Below, in pieces: positions 6,801-6,852 of a DNA stretch of 6,852 bases (position 1 is its first letter; every line of letters starts with the position of its first letter). Below the pieces are notes generated by a model that did not search any database, was not told where the DNA came from, and saw nothing but the letters and a program-made list of their open reading frames with translations. The stretch lies in contig DQSO01000081.1 of the NCBI GenBank assembly GCA_015663225.1, forward strand, positions 1 through 6,852, written 5' to 3'. A program made the position numbers and the translations under genes. The stretch is from Campylobacterales bacterium (GTDB taxonomy: Bacteria > Campylobacterota > Campylobacteria > Campylobacterales > QNZT01).

Positions 6801-6851
6801 AAGTGCTTTTTCAATACTTTGCTCTAATGCTAGTTCATTTGTTTGACTTCT
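3828..6851 (-). CDS. hsdR: Type I restriction endonuclease subunit R, partial at 5' end
   Basis: The frame is open to the window edge (RSQTNELALEQSIEKALTGT...), so the TTG at 6779 is internal; 1007 residues are visible and only a few N-terminal codons are missing. Numbering from the first visible codon, the PD-(D/E)xK nuclease has IDMVIF with Asp156 and MELKN with Glu170-Lys172. The SF2 translocase follows: RYHQLDAV (about 290-297), Walker A HSAGSGKS (317-324), IIIDEAH (429-435), AFTATPK (483-489), FLTGFDQP (671-678) and QALSRLNRS (696-704). The C-terminal helical region closes at KRLLSI. All key residues are present and there is no internal stop, so it looks functional. It cuts and translocates DNA as part of HsdR2M2S1, using specificity from HsdS; hsdM and hsdS should lie upstream on the same strand, beyond 6852. 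Length fits the family (about 1000-1050). It is oriented opposite to all other genes here. Confidence 0.95.
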   Translation of the reverse strand, partial: RSQTNELALEQSIEKALTGTTAEELKNGVSESTPTYGVKNNFYVGFNSDFNKEYAIDEKRFWHFLESTQEEELDKLKRDPQYKLKIIQRLDRMIKKYGILKLLRKGLDVDNAHFTLMYVAPLASSSSAIKKRFDSNEFSVTRQVTYSKTNPLQEIDMVIFINGLPIITMELKNQWTGQNAKVHGQKQYREDRDTTQPLLNFARCIVHFAVDTNEAYMTTKLDGKKTFFLPFNKGNNHGKGNPVNPNGHKTAYIWEEVFTKESLAGLIQHFVRLNGKDGDALSKRTLYFPRYHQLDAVRKIIEDASIKGVGQTYLIQHSAGSGKSNSLTWAAYQLIETYPKSLDTVGNRGLDNPLFDSVIVVTDRRLLDKQLRDNIKEFSEVKNIVAPAYSSQELKTSLESGKKIIITTIQKFPFIVDGIADLSDKRFAIIIDEAHSSQSGSAHDNMNRAMGKDTENDETLDPQDAILEIMRTRKMKGNASYLAFTATPKPNTLEKFGVEQEDGTFEPFHLYSMKQAIEEGFILDVLSNYTTYKSYYEIEKSIEENPLFDTAKAQKKLRAYVERNERTIATKTDIILDHFINKIVNTKKLKGKAKSMVVTQDIQTAILYHFAITKKLKELGNPFKTIIAFSGKKKVKGIEYTEDELNGFASKDISEKFDTDEYRILVVANKFLTGFDQPKLTSMYVDKKLQGVLAVQALSRLNRSANKLGKKTEDLFVLDFFNKVEDIKDSFDPFYTATSLSGATDVNVLHELKDSLDDTGVYEWEEVENFCEKYFNGDEASELSPIIDVSAERFNNELELKDEDKADYKIKAKQFVKIYGQMASIMPYEIVNWEKLFWFLKFLIPKLIIQDKDRDILDELLNSVDLSTYGLERVKLNTTISLDDSETELEPQNPNPRGAFGSDEDKDPLDTIINSFNERWFQGWDATPQEQRVRFINMAQKMKEHPDYESKYADNPDTHTRDLAFVKIFDEVMNKQRRSELELYKMISQDDAFKCAMQDTVKRLLSI

Positions 6852-6852
6852 C

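Noticed and set aside
1..6852. tRNA, rRNA, CRISPR array, transposase or IS ends
   Set aside because: No cloverleaf-like segment, repeat-spacer pattern, transposase motif or paired terminal repeats were seen on either strand.

Overview
This AT-rich window, with its dense small operons, looks like a Campylobacterota chromosome (Sulfurimonas/Arcobacter/Sulfurovum type). The placement rests on protein style, low GC and the sulfur-oxidation gene content, not on any rRNA. The window has two unlike halves.

Left half (1-2659, all + strand) is a compact sulfur/redox cluster. It holds the 3' end of a rhodanese-domain protein, a secreted thioredoxin-fold protein with a CSYC motif, a small cytoplasmic protein I do not recognise, and a complete Tat-exported flavoprotein subunit of flavocytochrome c sulfide dehydrogenase (FccB/SoxF type). 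The last three are packed as one transcription unit (8 nt overlap, then a 1 nt gap). The likely theme is periplasmic sulfide or sulfane-sulfur oxidation with thiol-disulfide maintenance. The cytochrome partner is not in the window. A perfect 26-bp palindrome lies across the start codon of the thioredoxin gene.

Middle (about 2660-3800) is a graveyard of mobile defence genes on the + strand. It contains an internally deleted MazF/PemK toxin without a start codon, and a ribbon-helix-helix antitoxin cut by an in-frame TAA. It also contains its overlapping RelE/ParE-type toxin with one nonsense codon and two frameshifts, and the first ~35 codons of a second, different HsdR joined to unrelated sequence. 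The overlaps of the original operon (antitoxin-toxin, toxin-hsdR) are still visible.

Right half (3828-6851, - strand) is an almost complete type I restriction endonuclease subunit HsdR with nuclease and translocase motifs all present. Its first few codons lie beyond the window edge; hsdM and hsdS are expected upstream of it, outside the window. The overall picture is a conserved metabolic operon bordering a site where toxin-antitoxin and type I restriction cassettes have been inserted, replaced and eroded. I see no tRNA, rRNA, CRISPR array or intact transposase.
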